Shown: positions 20,503-32,100 of the stretch, piece after piece | How the letters are laid out: every line of letters begins with the position of its first letter | Numbering within the stretch: the stretch's first letter is position 1 | Assembly (NCBI GenBank): GCA_000827205.1 | Contig: KN832555.1 | Coordinates: forward strand, 1,757,300-1,821,299 | Direction: 5' to 3' | Source: Plicaturopsis crispa FD-325 SS-3 | Lineage: Eukaryota; Basidiomycota; Agaricomycetes; Amylocorticiales; Amylocorticiaceae | Length of the DNA: 64,000 bases | Position numbers and translations under genes: made by a program | Notes under the pieces: model-generated | What the model was told of the DNA's origin: nothing | The model's input: the letters and a program-made list of their open reading frames with translations, nothing else | The model's database searches: none

Positions 20503-21960
20503 ATGGTCGGCGTGCTGACACGCACCGACAGCTACTACGATGCCGATGCCGACTTGGGCCTCCTTTCCGGAAAGACTATCGTCTTCCTAGGGTACGTGGA
20601 TGAGTGTGATCAACAGAACAATTATCTAAACTCTGCTGCATAGATTCGGCAACCAGGGTGCCGCACAGGCCCAGAATCTCAGAGATTCAGGCATCCCGAA
20701 TGAAAGCATACTCATAGCCAACCGCGACGATGCGTATGCTGCCGACGCCGCGTCGAAAGGATTCAAGGTTGAGCACGACTTCGGAAAGGCTGCCGCGGTT
20801 GCAGATGGTACGATTCAATGCCGTGTACTCGAACAAGCTGCTCATCCATCTTTCGTCGCCAGTGCTTTTCCTGCTAGTCCCCGACCAGGTTCAGCCGCGT
20901 ATCTTCAACGAGCAGGTCGCTCCTAAATTGAAGGAGACTGCCGCAATCGTCATCGCCAGCGGGTATAACGTCTTCTACAAGCTCCTCAACTTTACGCCCA
21001 AGCAAGATGTTGTCATGGTCGCACCTCGGTACGTTCTCATCATATCCTCATTCGCATGCGATAGAATACACCTGACCCGAACATTGTTATCAGAATGATT
21101 GGGTCCTCCGTGCGTTCGCTATATGAGAAGGGAAAGGGCTTCCCTTGCTTCGTGTCTGTCGAGCAAGACGGCACCGGTGCTGGTCACGCGCTTACACTCG
21201 CGCTCGCACGCGCTATCGGCGCAACCAAAGCCGGTGCGATTGCATCGAGTGCACGTGAAGAGACCGCCATGGATCTCTTCGCGGAACAAGCCCTCTGGCC
21301 GAATATCATCATGCTGTTCAGGTCAGATCTCCGCGTCTCTTGCGCAGGTGAACGGAATGACTGACAGAATTTTCACATGCAGGGAGGCCTTTAGCGTGCT
21401 GAAAGAAGCCGGTTGCTCTGACGAGGCGCTCTGTTATGAAATGTGTGTATTGCGATCATGTACGAGATAACTTCACTCACTATGATCCACAGGTGGATGT
21501 CGAAGGAGCCTGCCGAGATCTTCGAGCGTGCAGCTGAGGAAGGGTTTATCACGCAGGTCAGCATTAAAATTTGGCAGCGTACTGTTTGCGTGCTGATGTG
21601 CTCTGGCCTGGAATTTCTGACTCGCAGCTGAAGCACCATTCATCGGTATCGCAGTACGGCCAACTGAACGGTGCACTCAAGCTTGATGGCGTTGCCGCGC
21701 GAGCCCATTTCAAAGATATTCTATATAACCAGGTGCGTGAATGGCGGTATCGCTGCGACTGGTGTCTGCATACACATATTCATCTACAATCGCTACAGGT
21801 TTTGAACGGTAAATTCTGCAAGGAGTTCTCCGCGATTGAGGCAGACCTAGAGAAGGAAGGCGATGCAAATCCATTGAACGTTCTCTATACCAAATCGGAA
21901 GCGAGCGAGCTTGGTCAGGCAGAGAAGAGAGTACGGGCGCGACTGGCAGACTTGCTTTAG
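20503..21960 (+). CDS. Ketol-acid reductoisomerase-like (KARI/6PGDH-like) dehydrogenase
   Basis: Starts at ATG 20503 (MVGVLTRTDSYYDADADLGLLSGKTIVFLG) and ends at TAG 21958-21960. The spliced N-terminal NAD(P)-binding domain has FLGFGNQGAAQAQNLRDSG and LFLLVPDQVQP as in ketol-acid reductoisomerases; the helical C-terminal part has AMDLFAEQ, EEGFITQLKHHSSVSQYGQL and an all-alpha ending. Authentic KARI (valine/isoleucine synthesis, Mg-dependent) has a His in the SHG-like loop and a Lys in the VAPK motif; here these read IASGYNVFYK and MVAPRMIGSSVRS. The Asp and Glu of DLFAEQ are kept. No mitochondrial presequence is seen, unlike Ilv5. It is therefore probably a diverged paralogue, perhaps not the leucine/valine pathway enzyme. 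Function open. Confidence 0.78.
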
Positions 21961-22427
21961 CATGTCACCATTACCGTCAGCCCTAATGTAGAACCAATGT
22001 AGAATGATTATCTGTAAAGTACAAGACGCAAACGTACCACTCAATTCGACATTACAGCTCGAAACATTCGTTCCTTGCACGAGTGCTTGCGACGGCTACA
22101 AGAGGTGACAACCACTGCCACAGCCTACGGCCTCGCTGTGTACTTACTAAACTCGCATGCGCTCGCCGACGGATTCCCTTGCATTGTATCAGAGTGTATG
22201 AACGAAAAAGCTGGCTGCGCTAGCTCAGCTTGCAGAGATCAATTCGAAAGCGAGGATGATTGGATACAAACAGTGGTATACGAAGGATATGCAGGGGAAA
22301 TTAAAGGGTGATGCGAGAAATCTGAGGAAAATAATGATACATTTGAAATCAGCAGTCAACATCTGCATCGCCATCGACAACCTGAATAGAAAGGGACGTA
22401 CGATGAGCACAAACAACAGCCAGTAAC
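21961..22427. other. Convergent intergenic region
   Basis: 467 bp of 3' flanks between the KARI-like gene and the secreted repeat protein. An open frame at 22075-22311 lacks an ATG start and family resemblance; nothing else seen. Confidence 0.4.
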
Positions 22428-23616
22428 TTACTGCGACAGACTCACAGAGTCATCGCGGCTAAGCACACCACCAACGAGGCCCTCGGCGGTGTTGACAACG
22501 CCGGAAACGGCGTCATCGCGGCGGAGGATGCCACCAACGAGGCCTTCAACGCTGCCAACGAGGCCGGAGACAGCATCGGCACGGCCAAGAAGGCCGCCGG
22601 CAACGCCCTCGACCTCACTGACGACACCGGAAACAGCGTCATCACGGCCAAGGAGACCACCAGCGAGACCCTCAACGGTGTTGACAACAGGGTCGACGAC
22701 TTGACCAACCGCGTTAACGGCATCGGTCACGGGGTTCTTCGAATCCTGCGAGGGTGCGACGGGAGATGCAGCGGGGGCAGCGGGAGCGGTGACGTTGTTT
22801 TGGCGGGGAAGGACGGAGCCGGCCGCAGCCTTAGCGTCATTTACAACGGGGGCGGCAACCTGGCCAACAGTATTTACGACGCCGCTGACAGCGTCATCGC
22901 GCTTCAAAACGCCACCGACCAAGCCCTCGACAGTGTTGACGAGGCCAGAGACGGCGTCGTCACGACCGAGGAGGCCACCCGCGACACCTTCGACGGTGTT
23001 GACCACAGGGTCAACGACCTGGCCAACAGTGTTCACGACATTGGTGACAGGGTTTTTCGCATCCTGGGAAGGACTGGGGGAGTTCTGGCGACCGAGCAAA
23101 CCACCAGCGACACCCTCGACAGTGTTGACAACAGGGTCAACGACCTGGCCAACAGTGTTCACGACATCGGTGACAGGGTTTTTCGCGTCCTGAGAAGGGT
23201 CAGAGGATCCTTGGCGACCGAGCAATCCACCGGCGACACCCTCAACGGTGTTCACGACGGGCGATAGGACGCCACCGACGGTGTTCACAAGGCCAGTAAC
23301 AGGGTTCTGGCCGGCAGCCTGGGACGCGTTCGCAGCAGCAGGGGGTGCCGCGGGGGCATCCTGACGGCGAAGGACAGCACCTGCAACGCCCTCAACGGTG
23401 TTGACGACGGGGGAAAGAACGCCGCCCACGGTGTTCACGAGGCCAGTGACGGGGTCGGTGTTCTGGCGGCGAGCCTGTCGCACGATAGAAATTAATAAAC
23501 AACCGTACAGCGAGAGCGATGCAAAATCGACTTACCAAAGGGACGGCACCAGTCTGTCCCACAAGGAATGCGGAGTAGGAGAGGATGGCGGCAACTTGAG
23601 CTTGAGTGAAACGCAT
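22428..23616 (-). CDS. Secreted amphipathic repeat protein with dibasic sites
   Basis: Two exons: 23616-23536 (27 codons, signal peptide MRFTQAQVAAILSYSAFLVG...AVP) and 23474-22428; about 375 residues. The mature part is made of some ten imperfect repeats around the theme (N)PVTxxVNTVGxVxxPVVNTVEGVAGGLLGR, with shorter DAVSGVVNTVEGLVGGVLxR units at the C-terminal end. Each unit closes with a small hydrophobic patch and Arg; four are dibasic (ARRQN, LRRQD, LKRDD, LRRDD), the others GR, PR or SR. No Cys. Amphipathic Val/Gly/Leu repeats with Kex2-type sites recall the repellent protein Rep1 of smut fungi, a surface-active hyphal coat precursor, but that is only an analogy. A TATAAAA lies at 23775-23781 (minus strand), about 160 bp before the ATG. 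Confidence 0.82.
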
Positions 23617-24397
23617 TGTGATAATTTGTAGGGGTGGGAAGGGGTGGGAAGGATAAGGTGTTTGGAAAAGATTGACTGGCTTGGGACAAAGAGTGTAGGT
23701 GAAGCCGAGACCTGAAAGCGTTGAGTAGACGAGTAGGAGGGAGATGTTGGATCCAGAACGGTAGGATGCTCTGGTTTTATATTCTGAGGACCCTTTCCGT
23801 TCGTCGTTAGCGACTTTGGCCCCACAGTCACAGAAGGGCCCCGCACCGGAAATCCTGAACGGCAAACTCCACGAAAAGTGGAGCTACCCATAGCGATGCG
23901 GCTTTCGGCAGTGATCCTTGTCTTCTCGGGCGTTATACGTTGCACGAAAAGTTGCGATACACAACGCTTGTACGACGCCACGAAGCGTTGCTACTGTGCC
24001 CGACGCCGACGACTTCCGTTCCGGGGCTTCCTTGGTGATTCAACCTAGATATTTATTCTCCATTTACATAAATTATTGGAGTATGGCAGGACACATGATT
24101 TGGAAGAATATGAGGCGTGGAGCACAGTGAATGACGAGTGCGAGGGAGGTGGCCACCGGGCGGCGGCGGGTGGGTCGGTGTCGCACAACCCGTGGGCGCG
24201 AGTCCCATGTTGGCTTCGTCGTGTAGTCTTGCGCGTATAGTCGAACGCTCGGCGCTCAGTACGATCGTGCGACGCGCGAAACTGAAACATGCATTTGCTT
24301 CAGGCCCCGACCACACGGAAAATGGAAGTGTACATACTCTGAAATGGCGTTATCGCAGTGGAGAGCTAGCGCTATTAAGGGTATGAGGAGAGCAATA
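23617..24397. other. Intergenic region upstream of secreted repeat protein
   Basis: 781 bp. The first 165 bp hold the repeat protein's promoter (TATAAAA at 23775-23781 on the minus strand). The rest, including a minus-strand open frame at 24045-24316, shows no recognisable gene. Confidence 0.4.
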
Positions 24398-26932
24398 CTA
24401 CAACACAGTATTTCGCCTTCTCCGCGCCATGATCCACCAACGCCGCACGTTCAGCAGATACGCACATAGAATCAATAATGCAAGCGCTATAACAACCCCG
24501 AAAACGTCGTACGGATAACCTGGGTCATGGCCGTTGGTTGGTACGGTTATGTTGAGGGAAAATACGCCTACAAAGACTCGATAAGGATGTCGCTGCAGAC
24601 ATGCTCGATCTACGCACCGATTAACGTTTGGCAACAAAGTACGGCCATAGTAACGATTGTTAACGTCATAAGCGCCTTATCGGTGCCACCTTTCGTCCTC
24701 GACACGATAGTGCGAAGATGGGAAAGAAAGGCGGGGTGGGACTGGCTCAACATGCGTTCATAATGGGCCAAAGAATGCTGGAGAGTCAAAATGTGATCTT
24801 TGAAAGATGTCATAATTAATTGTCGACCTCACACTGGGATGTTAAGAATGAAAGGAAGACTTGCCTTGGATGTCTCCCATGTAGATTGCGACTTCCGCAT
24901 CTTCGTTCTTAGCCGCTCCGTTGCCGAGTCCATATTCGCTGGTAGTCAGGAGGCGTTTCTGTATCCGCGTTACAACCTCCGACTTCGTAGCGAGTAGGCG
25001 AGTCAATGAAGTGACAAGCCTTCGTGCACGTGCCATGCGACGTAGGGTGACGGGTGTAGCAGTTGATCGAGGCTCGAAATGAATGCGCATGGCGGACGAG
25101 ATGGAGGTCCAGGTCGAATATCCCACTCGCTTGAGGCGACGGAAGAGCAACGGCGACACTGGCGAAGGAAGAGAAAAATGAGTGATGACATCGCTGACTT
25201 TGGTGGCCGCAGGATCGGCTTTTTCGCTGTAAAGACTGTGCTTCTCGTCGTCGGCCCCCTCCTGTCGCTCTCGACCGGACGAGACCGTCGCTGTTGTGCG
25301 TAGAGTCGCACTGTCGTGTGTATTTTCAGAGTCGCCGTCCGGATCACCGGAGAAAACGATGTTTTCTACGTTAGCGACCTCTTTCTCAATTTCGTCGAGG
25401 TAAGGGACGAAGGAATCGACAACAGAATCGAGAATGCCGTGGGCAATCCAATCTGTCGAAAGAATATACGTTGAGCATGCCTTACATAGTGCTAAATTTG
25501 GACTAACCCGAGGACATGTTGACGATTTCTTCGAGCAAGAGTATTCGGTTACGCACTCGATCAGTATGTTCTATACAACATTTATCAGGCGCGCAAACTA
25601 GAAAAAACATCGATCCAACGTACCAGAGATGTCCGCAAAATGAAACTAGTGGGGTTAGAGTTACAATACATGGATACGATAGATAGCAATGATGATCAAC
25701 TCACCGAACATATCCCCTCCCGAAATACCACAAGGTATATGTTCGCTTCCCCAATGACACCGGCATCCACCGAAGGACCAGGTATATCATCATCCTCGGC
25801 GAGACGCCCTATCGATTTTCGACCAGCGCTGTCTTCGACAGCACGAAATGCAATGAAGTAGTACCCAAGTCTGGGGAAAAGATCCAATTTTTCACGGGGA
25901 TCTTGATGCAAAATATCCTCCAAGGTAAGCGGATGAAGATGTAGGAGCTGATGTAGAGCGTATTAGGAAGATCGAATCGAAGAGTTGCGGAGTCATACAT
26001 ACTTTCCCAAGAGCACGCATGTCCTCCCACGTCGGACTCGAAACGTCCAACCACCAAGCCTTGGGGGATTTCGGTTGTTCTTCCACGCGGGTTGGGGATG
26101 CTGCGTGGGACATGGGAATGGTTGAGGGCACAGTAGACGGCTGCGACTCCTTTTGCTTGCCCTTCCTCGATTTTCGAGGCAAGGGCAATTCGGTGAAGGA
26201 GGCTGCTCGACTAGGTGCTTTGACATTTTCAGGGAGCATATAATCCTGATGCAATGGAGATTCGCTGACAGGCGCTACTTCCTCCGGTAGTTTCTCTTTT
26301 TGCGAGCGTCTGCGGCGGTTACGACGACTCGCCGTGGACGTCTTCAGGGCCGCGTCGAGATAATCATGTACCGCGGGCAGAGAGGACGTGCGAAATACGC
26401 GCTCGGAATGCATACGAGCCCTGCCTTCGACCGTAGCGGTGTTTCTCGTAGGAGTAGGAGGCGGCATAGTAGGGGCTAACGAGGGAGGGAGATATAGAAC
26501 AAACTCTCGTGGAACTCGACTAGATTCCTGGCGGGCCTTGATACGGTCGGTGATATCTTGCTCAGACTTTACAGTTCGAAGGTTTCCCGTACTGGAGCGG
26601 CGTCTGCGCCTACGGGCCATATGCGACCTGGAGGTCGTAACTATAGACGACCGACTCGAGTCCGGGGAGCTCGATCGCGACGAGGAAGGCGACTTCGCTC
26701 GTGCCCATTTTGTAATCGCGAGCTCAACGACGGCTGCGATAGCTCCGAGGCGTCCGTTCGGCAGAGACGAGGCGTCGGATGAAGAAGAGGCAGTAGAGTC
26801 CGGGCTGGATGACCTGGAAAGTGGAGGCGGATCCCCTCTATAGATGTCGTTATCCTCCTGCTCCATCTCTGCGTCTATGTCATGGGGCGGGGACCCATTT
26901 CCGCGCGCATCTAGCACTTCAGGAGATTCCAT
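24398..26932 (-). CDS. CorA-type Mg2+ transporter (fungal Alr/Mnr2-like) with altered GMN signature
   Basis: Starts at ATG 26932 (MESPEVLDARGNGSPP) and ends at TAG 24400-24398. The first 300 residues are Ser/Arg-rich and disordered. The CorA soluble domain follows: HPLTLEDILHQDPREKLDLFPRLGYYFIAFRAVE, HTDRVRNRILLLEEIV, then WIAHGILDSVVDSFVPYLDEIEKEV. Two membrane segments close the protein: ALMTLTIVTMAVLCCQTLIG and DVFGVVIALALLILCAYLL. In Alr/Mnr2 proteins the loop between them carries Gly-Met-Asn (GLFGMNVxVP); here the spliced loop reads IGVFSLNITVPTNG, that is Ser-Leu-Asn. Both helices and the linker NITVP otherwise fit. The role is presumably divalent-cation transport at the plasma or vacuolar membrane; selectivity cannot be judged. 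Confidence 0.8.
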
Positions 26933-27326
26933 CGACGCCGAGTGCGCACAATGAGCGTTGTGTTGCAGATGCCGCCAGGTTTTGTATAGGATTCAAAGGC
27001 TGCACGGTAGTCCTGCCCCCACGCAGGCAACACAGCCGTCAGAAGTTCAGCGTCTCATGAGATAGTTGAGTTGGAAGGAAACAAGACAGGCGCGTTCACG
27101 GTTTCATGGTAAAGTACCCGGATTCGTCGACTCGGACACACTGGACCGCGGTACAAGTGCCAAGTCCCACGCCACAGTGACGCCGCAATATGCACTTGAA
27201 AGTTTTCCGGTGAACAGGATACATAGCATCTTTAGAAAATCTCGAGAAGGAGTGAGCACCTTGAGAATAAATGCTAGCATAATAAGAGGTGTCACGTATA
27301 CAAGCTCGGCGAGGTGCGCCGACCGA
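26933..27326. other. Intergenic region between the CorA-like and RRP36 genes
   Basis: 394 bp between two minus-strand genes: promoter of the transporter and 3' flank of RRP36. No gene or repeat seen. Confidence 0.4.
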
Positions 27327-28872
27327 TTACCCGACTTTCCTCCGTTTGAATGGCCTCCCCCCTCCACCTTCGACAGTCCCTGGTGCCCCGGCACGTCGTT
27401 CGTCTCCTCCCCCTTGGCCTCGAGCGAAAGGTCTCGATTTTTTCTCTTTCTGACCGATCTTCTTCTGCTTCTTTTCTATCGCCTTTTTCACCGCACCTTT
27501 ACCTCCGCTTGCGGCGAGGGCCTCATATCGCGCACGGACTAGTAAGTCTTTCTTGTCGGCTGCAAAGAGAATCAGCTACCGACAACAATGATGATCATCA
27601 TGTTCACTCACAATCCTTCATCCACCAGCCCCCTTTGCCCTGTTTCCGCTTCTCGTGCTCCTCTTTTTCGACTCTACTCAACGCTTCACGTTCGACCTTC
27701 TCCCGCTTATCCCGATTGACTGTGCTCTCCGCGCGTTTCACCGCCATATCTAAGCGATTGACCTCGTTCTCGCGTTCTGCACGAAGGTCCCGAGGGGAAG
27801 ACGCCAATAATTTTCGAGCTTGCTTGAGGTTCTCGCGAAGAGCTTTGAGCTCGTTCGAGTGGAGGTCTGCGAGAAATCCATATTGGTTCTGGAATTTTTG
27901 AGAGGAGAATTCCCCTGCTAAAGGTAGAAAACGCGGGTCGCGGGGTTGCTATGATGGTTTGTCAAATGGCGTCGTGTGAGGGGTTACCGGTGAATGGTAC
28001 TTACTATGTTCTTTACCTCCACGACTTGTCTTCTCCTGGTGACAGGTCGCTTCGAGGTGACTTCTATCGGTCTGCGTGTCATGTAGATTTTAGATCAGAG
28101 ACGACAAGGGAAGAATGAGTACTCACGCATGCTTATTAGACCGTTTAGCAAGATCTGGGCGGGGTTTTATGCTCCATTCCGGCTTGGCCTTTTCTTTGCC
28201 TTTCTCCGTCGGTCCTTTTGATTCCTCCGGGGGACCGTCGTCTTCTGAAGCAGGACCATCTTCCTCGGAGTCGCTGAGAACTTTGGCGGAAGTCAGGGCT
28301 CGCTGAGCCTTGCGAAGTGTACCGAGGGGTAACGATGATAGGTCTATCGCAGAAAGAAATAAGTAAAGTAAGAGGACTTGACCTTTAATACATATTCACC
28401 GTCTTGTAATGATTTCTGTTTCATTGGTATGATCAACTGCAAAGACATCTACAGAAACGCTACGCACCAGTTGAACGTTTGACGGCCCCGCAGCGGGCCC
28501 CATGTCATCGTCACTCTCCTCGGACTCATCACTGTCAACCGAACGACCTCCGTCGAGATCTTCATCATCCATCCACTGCGCAACTCTCGGTGCGTCAAGG
28601 TCGATATCTTCGTCTATTTCCCCGGCATCTGAAACCAGCTCATCTCCTGATCCAGTAGACTCCGAGCTCTCTTCAGAATCAGATTTCCCTGAGCCCTCGC
28701 CATTCGCTGCGCCTGTGTCGTCTTCAGAACTTGCGGAGCTAGACTCCTCTGGTGCCTCGAATTTGACGCGATTAGGCTTGGGCGGGATGCGTGCCGAAGA
28801 TAGCTTCTGCTGGCCAGATAGTGCGGATTTTTTCGGAGCCTGCCTGGATGCAGGACGCGCGCGGCGGGGCAT
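27327..28872 (-). CDS. RRP36: rRNA biogenesis protein RRP36
   Basis: Starts at ATG 28872 (MPRRARPASRQAPKKSALSG) and ends at TAA 27329-27327. The N-terminal half has long acidic Ser/Asp/Glu tracts. The conserved C-terminal region contains DPRFLPLAGEFSSQKFQNQYGFLADLHSNELKALRENLKQARKLL, a long charged coiled coil (EREALSRVEKEEHEKRKQGKGGWWMKD) and ADKKDLLVRARYEALAASGG, followed by the basic end GRPFKRRKVG. DPRF...FxxNYxFL is the RRP36 signature. The protein works in early cleavages of 35S pre-rRNA in the small-subunit processome, like the ESF1 product encoded about 12 kb away. No disruption seen. Confidence 0.9.
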
Positions 28873-29163
28873 TTTATTCGGTTTCTGGAAAGAGCAAATA
28901 CTTGGACATTCGTTTTACATCTACCGTGACAGATGAAACTTTTGAAAAGACTCCGTTTCCTCGGAAGCGGAAATTGAGGTGTGGCAAATACGAGACAACA
29001 AACGCTACTCAACGCCCAGTCCAAAAATGGTAATATCCGGGAGGCACGATATTCAAGCGAGATCAAGGTATGAATGACCTCGAAATGTACGCATGCAAGG
29101 ATGCAGACTCTTGAGGAGCAAAGACGTCAGACATATAAGTGCGGGAGGACTTCCAACAGTGGA

Positions 29164-32100
29164 CTAGCGCTGCTCATTTTGATCAATCAGTACATAACGG
29201 CCGTTCTCTAGCTTGACATCAAGCGAGACTCCAGGCGACGTGATGCTCGATCTCCACCGTGGGGTGAGACCAAACCAGGCCCCTAGCTTAGCAAACCACC
29301 GGCGTTTCCGTCTGTGCCCACGCCGCGGTGGATCCTCGAGAAGCGCCTCCCATTTGTACCGCGGGCGGGCACGGATCACAGAATCATCGTGATCTGTACC
29401 CCCTCCAGTCCCAAGGGTCGAAGGATGGCCCTGGGTGTCCATGTCGATGTCCTCCATGTCCATCTCCCATTCATTGTCGCCCAAATGGAACATGATGCCC
29501 TAGATATCGGTCAGTCCTCCGCTCGATATCCACATGGTATGCGCACGTACTTTACTGGATCCGTGAAACACCGTGTCGTTCAGACGCAGATACAGCTTAT
29601 TCAAGAAACCGACGTGGAAAAAATACCCGGTCTTACGGGTTTTCGACATTAACCCTCGCTGGCACAGAAAAGCTTCCAAAGCGGCGCGCGGAAGTGGCGT
29701 ATATGCGATCGATGTGGGATAATGTGGATTGAAGTCCACAGCGTGCAGTTTGAGAGCACTAATAGTATCGTAGTTCCGTCGCCATAGGTCATCCTGAAAT
29801 ATATGAAACATCAGGGGCGTCCTCACGGAAAACAGTTTGGGCCTTACCCAAAATAAGTACCACCAAGTCGCAGTCTCCGACGATGATACTGCAGTCAACC
29901 GTTCGTATGATGTCTCGAACACGGCCTCACTCCCCAGCATGAGCTGTCGCACTCGCAAGTCCTGCTCAAATTCAATAGAGCTCTCCGCGAGACCAGTTGG
30001 ATCTCGCGGCTGGTCGTAGACGAACGACAAAAACCTATAGGTCAGAACTCGAGATTTCGCATGGCACTCGTCCCTGCAATGCGTGCGGTAATCATCCAGC
30101 ATAGTTTCGATGTGGGTGAGATTCGGCGGGATCAAAGCCTGGTTTAGATAGAGGAATCGGGCAAGAGGGGCCGACAGGTCGTAATCATCGTTGAGTCCGA
30201 TGACTTCGCCCGAGACGCGCACGTCCTTCGCATAGGTGAGTTCGATATCGAATCCACTGCCAAGTTCGAGGCCTTTCCACATTAGTTCGCCACGTCGCTT
30301 GATTCGCAGGACGCAGGTAGTGTAGTGAACAGACTCGTGCGCCTTGTAATGCCTGCCTTTGCAGCACCATGGGGTTCGTGAGCCCAAGGGCTATAGGAAT
30401 TATGTGTTAATACTCAACGAGAAGGCAAAGAGAGAAGGCCTCCTACTTTGACGTGATCGTAGGGCCATAGCACGGTTTTACCGTCCAAAGCTCTGAGAGA
30501 AAGCCGTATCTCTCGTCGCCTTTGGATGTCAGGGCTTGTATTTTGCGCTATGTATGTCTCGAGATCAGCCACCTCATTAATGACTGCGAGAGGGCCGTCG
30601 TCGTATCGAAGAACCTGATGACATAGTGAGGCCCACACGAACGTGTTCATGAAGATCGCATACATACGAGCGTCGGGGGAAACGGAATCCACCAGGCGTT
30701 GCCAAAATATTTCGTACAGCCTGGCACGGAGAGCTCATGAGGATTTCTCCAGTAACAATCCGGTCCAACGAGCCGTTTCTGGATCTCGTCTTCGAGATAT
30801 TTGAACCAAGCAAAATCGGGTCCCGCGACAAGAGCCACTGCTTTGGAGTATGCTAAGGAACCGACGTCACGAAGGATCTGTCAATTTTGCATTAGCTATA
30901 AAACTTCGACAAACGAAATTGGGCATGGGTACCAACCTTGATATTCTCAACGTGTCGCTCCGCGGGGGAGCCAGAGAAGTTCAAAAGGTAGGGCGGGTAT
31001 TCGGAATCGCGTGCCTGAGCAAAAACCATTCGCTGCTTCTTCGGGATGGCACACTCGGGACTTGTGAGTAGAAGGGTCGTGATCGATTCTTGCCATATAC
31101 GCCGCCTTACATGGCGAGATGTTGGGGAGATATCCACACTAGAACCAGAGGCCTGGTCAAAACCCGCCGCGCGCAATAGATATGATAATGTACCGTGGAG
31201 AGAAAATATCGATACCTGAAATGTATATTAGCAGCGAAACAAGCGGGAGACCAGCAGTAAACATACTGAAGTCGATACGATGAGTGATTCCTGGATGTCC
31301 ACGTATTTCAATGAGTAATTTGACGATCATCTATGTGAGGGAGCTTTACGCACTTTTAACTAGACGGTGCATGATGCTTAGATCAATAAGAGTAAAATCT
31401 ATTGCATCAAATTTCAGCACTCTGATCAACGGAGCGGACGGGGTACTTGCAGTAGCTGAGCCCATAAGTTATGATATAGATGCTGCAGAAGACACTGATA
31501 TCAGTATCGCCAAAGAGAGCAAAAATGACGAGGGCACTGACATATATAAAACAGGTCCGTTGAGAATGTCCTTCCCCGGCAGATCAAGCACAACGAAGAG
31601 CGCGACAGCAGAAGTAGTGACGTAGTTCAATCTTGACGTCCATTCGCTGGCGTTATTGACAGGGTCGAGGAACGGAGCCAGGAAGCATTGGATGGCGAAA
31701 AAGACAAGCGAGGCAGCGAGAAGGATAGCCTCCCGTACGATAGGAATGGGCGACCGCGGAAGAGTACGGAATATGCAGTTGTCGGGGTTTATGAAGGTCA
31801 CGATCAGTAAAGCAGTGAGCTTTGCAAATAGGTAAGTAGATTCGAAGGTACCCCAATTGCGGCGGAAACCTGTACGCTTCGATGATGAGACCGTCGAAAC
31901 ATATCATCGGATCACTTGACAGAAACCTACCATTATACATGAAAGAAAGAGGGTTAAGGTCGCGTCCGAGCAAACGTTGATATTCACGGTCCATGTCGCT
32001 TTCGCTTCGTAGGCGACCTAGTTCTGTATACGGATCCACTTTCGGCACTGCCTGCCTGATCACATTGCGAAGACGGAGGGGGAACCAAACGGTGAGCTTC

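Noticed and set aside
22701-23267. Plus-strand open frame antisense to the secreted VNTVEG repeat protein
   Set aside because: Shadow of repetitive codons; the minus-strand frame has signal peptide, intron and promoter.
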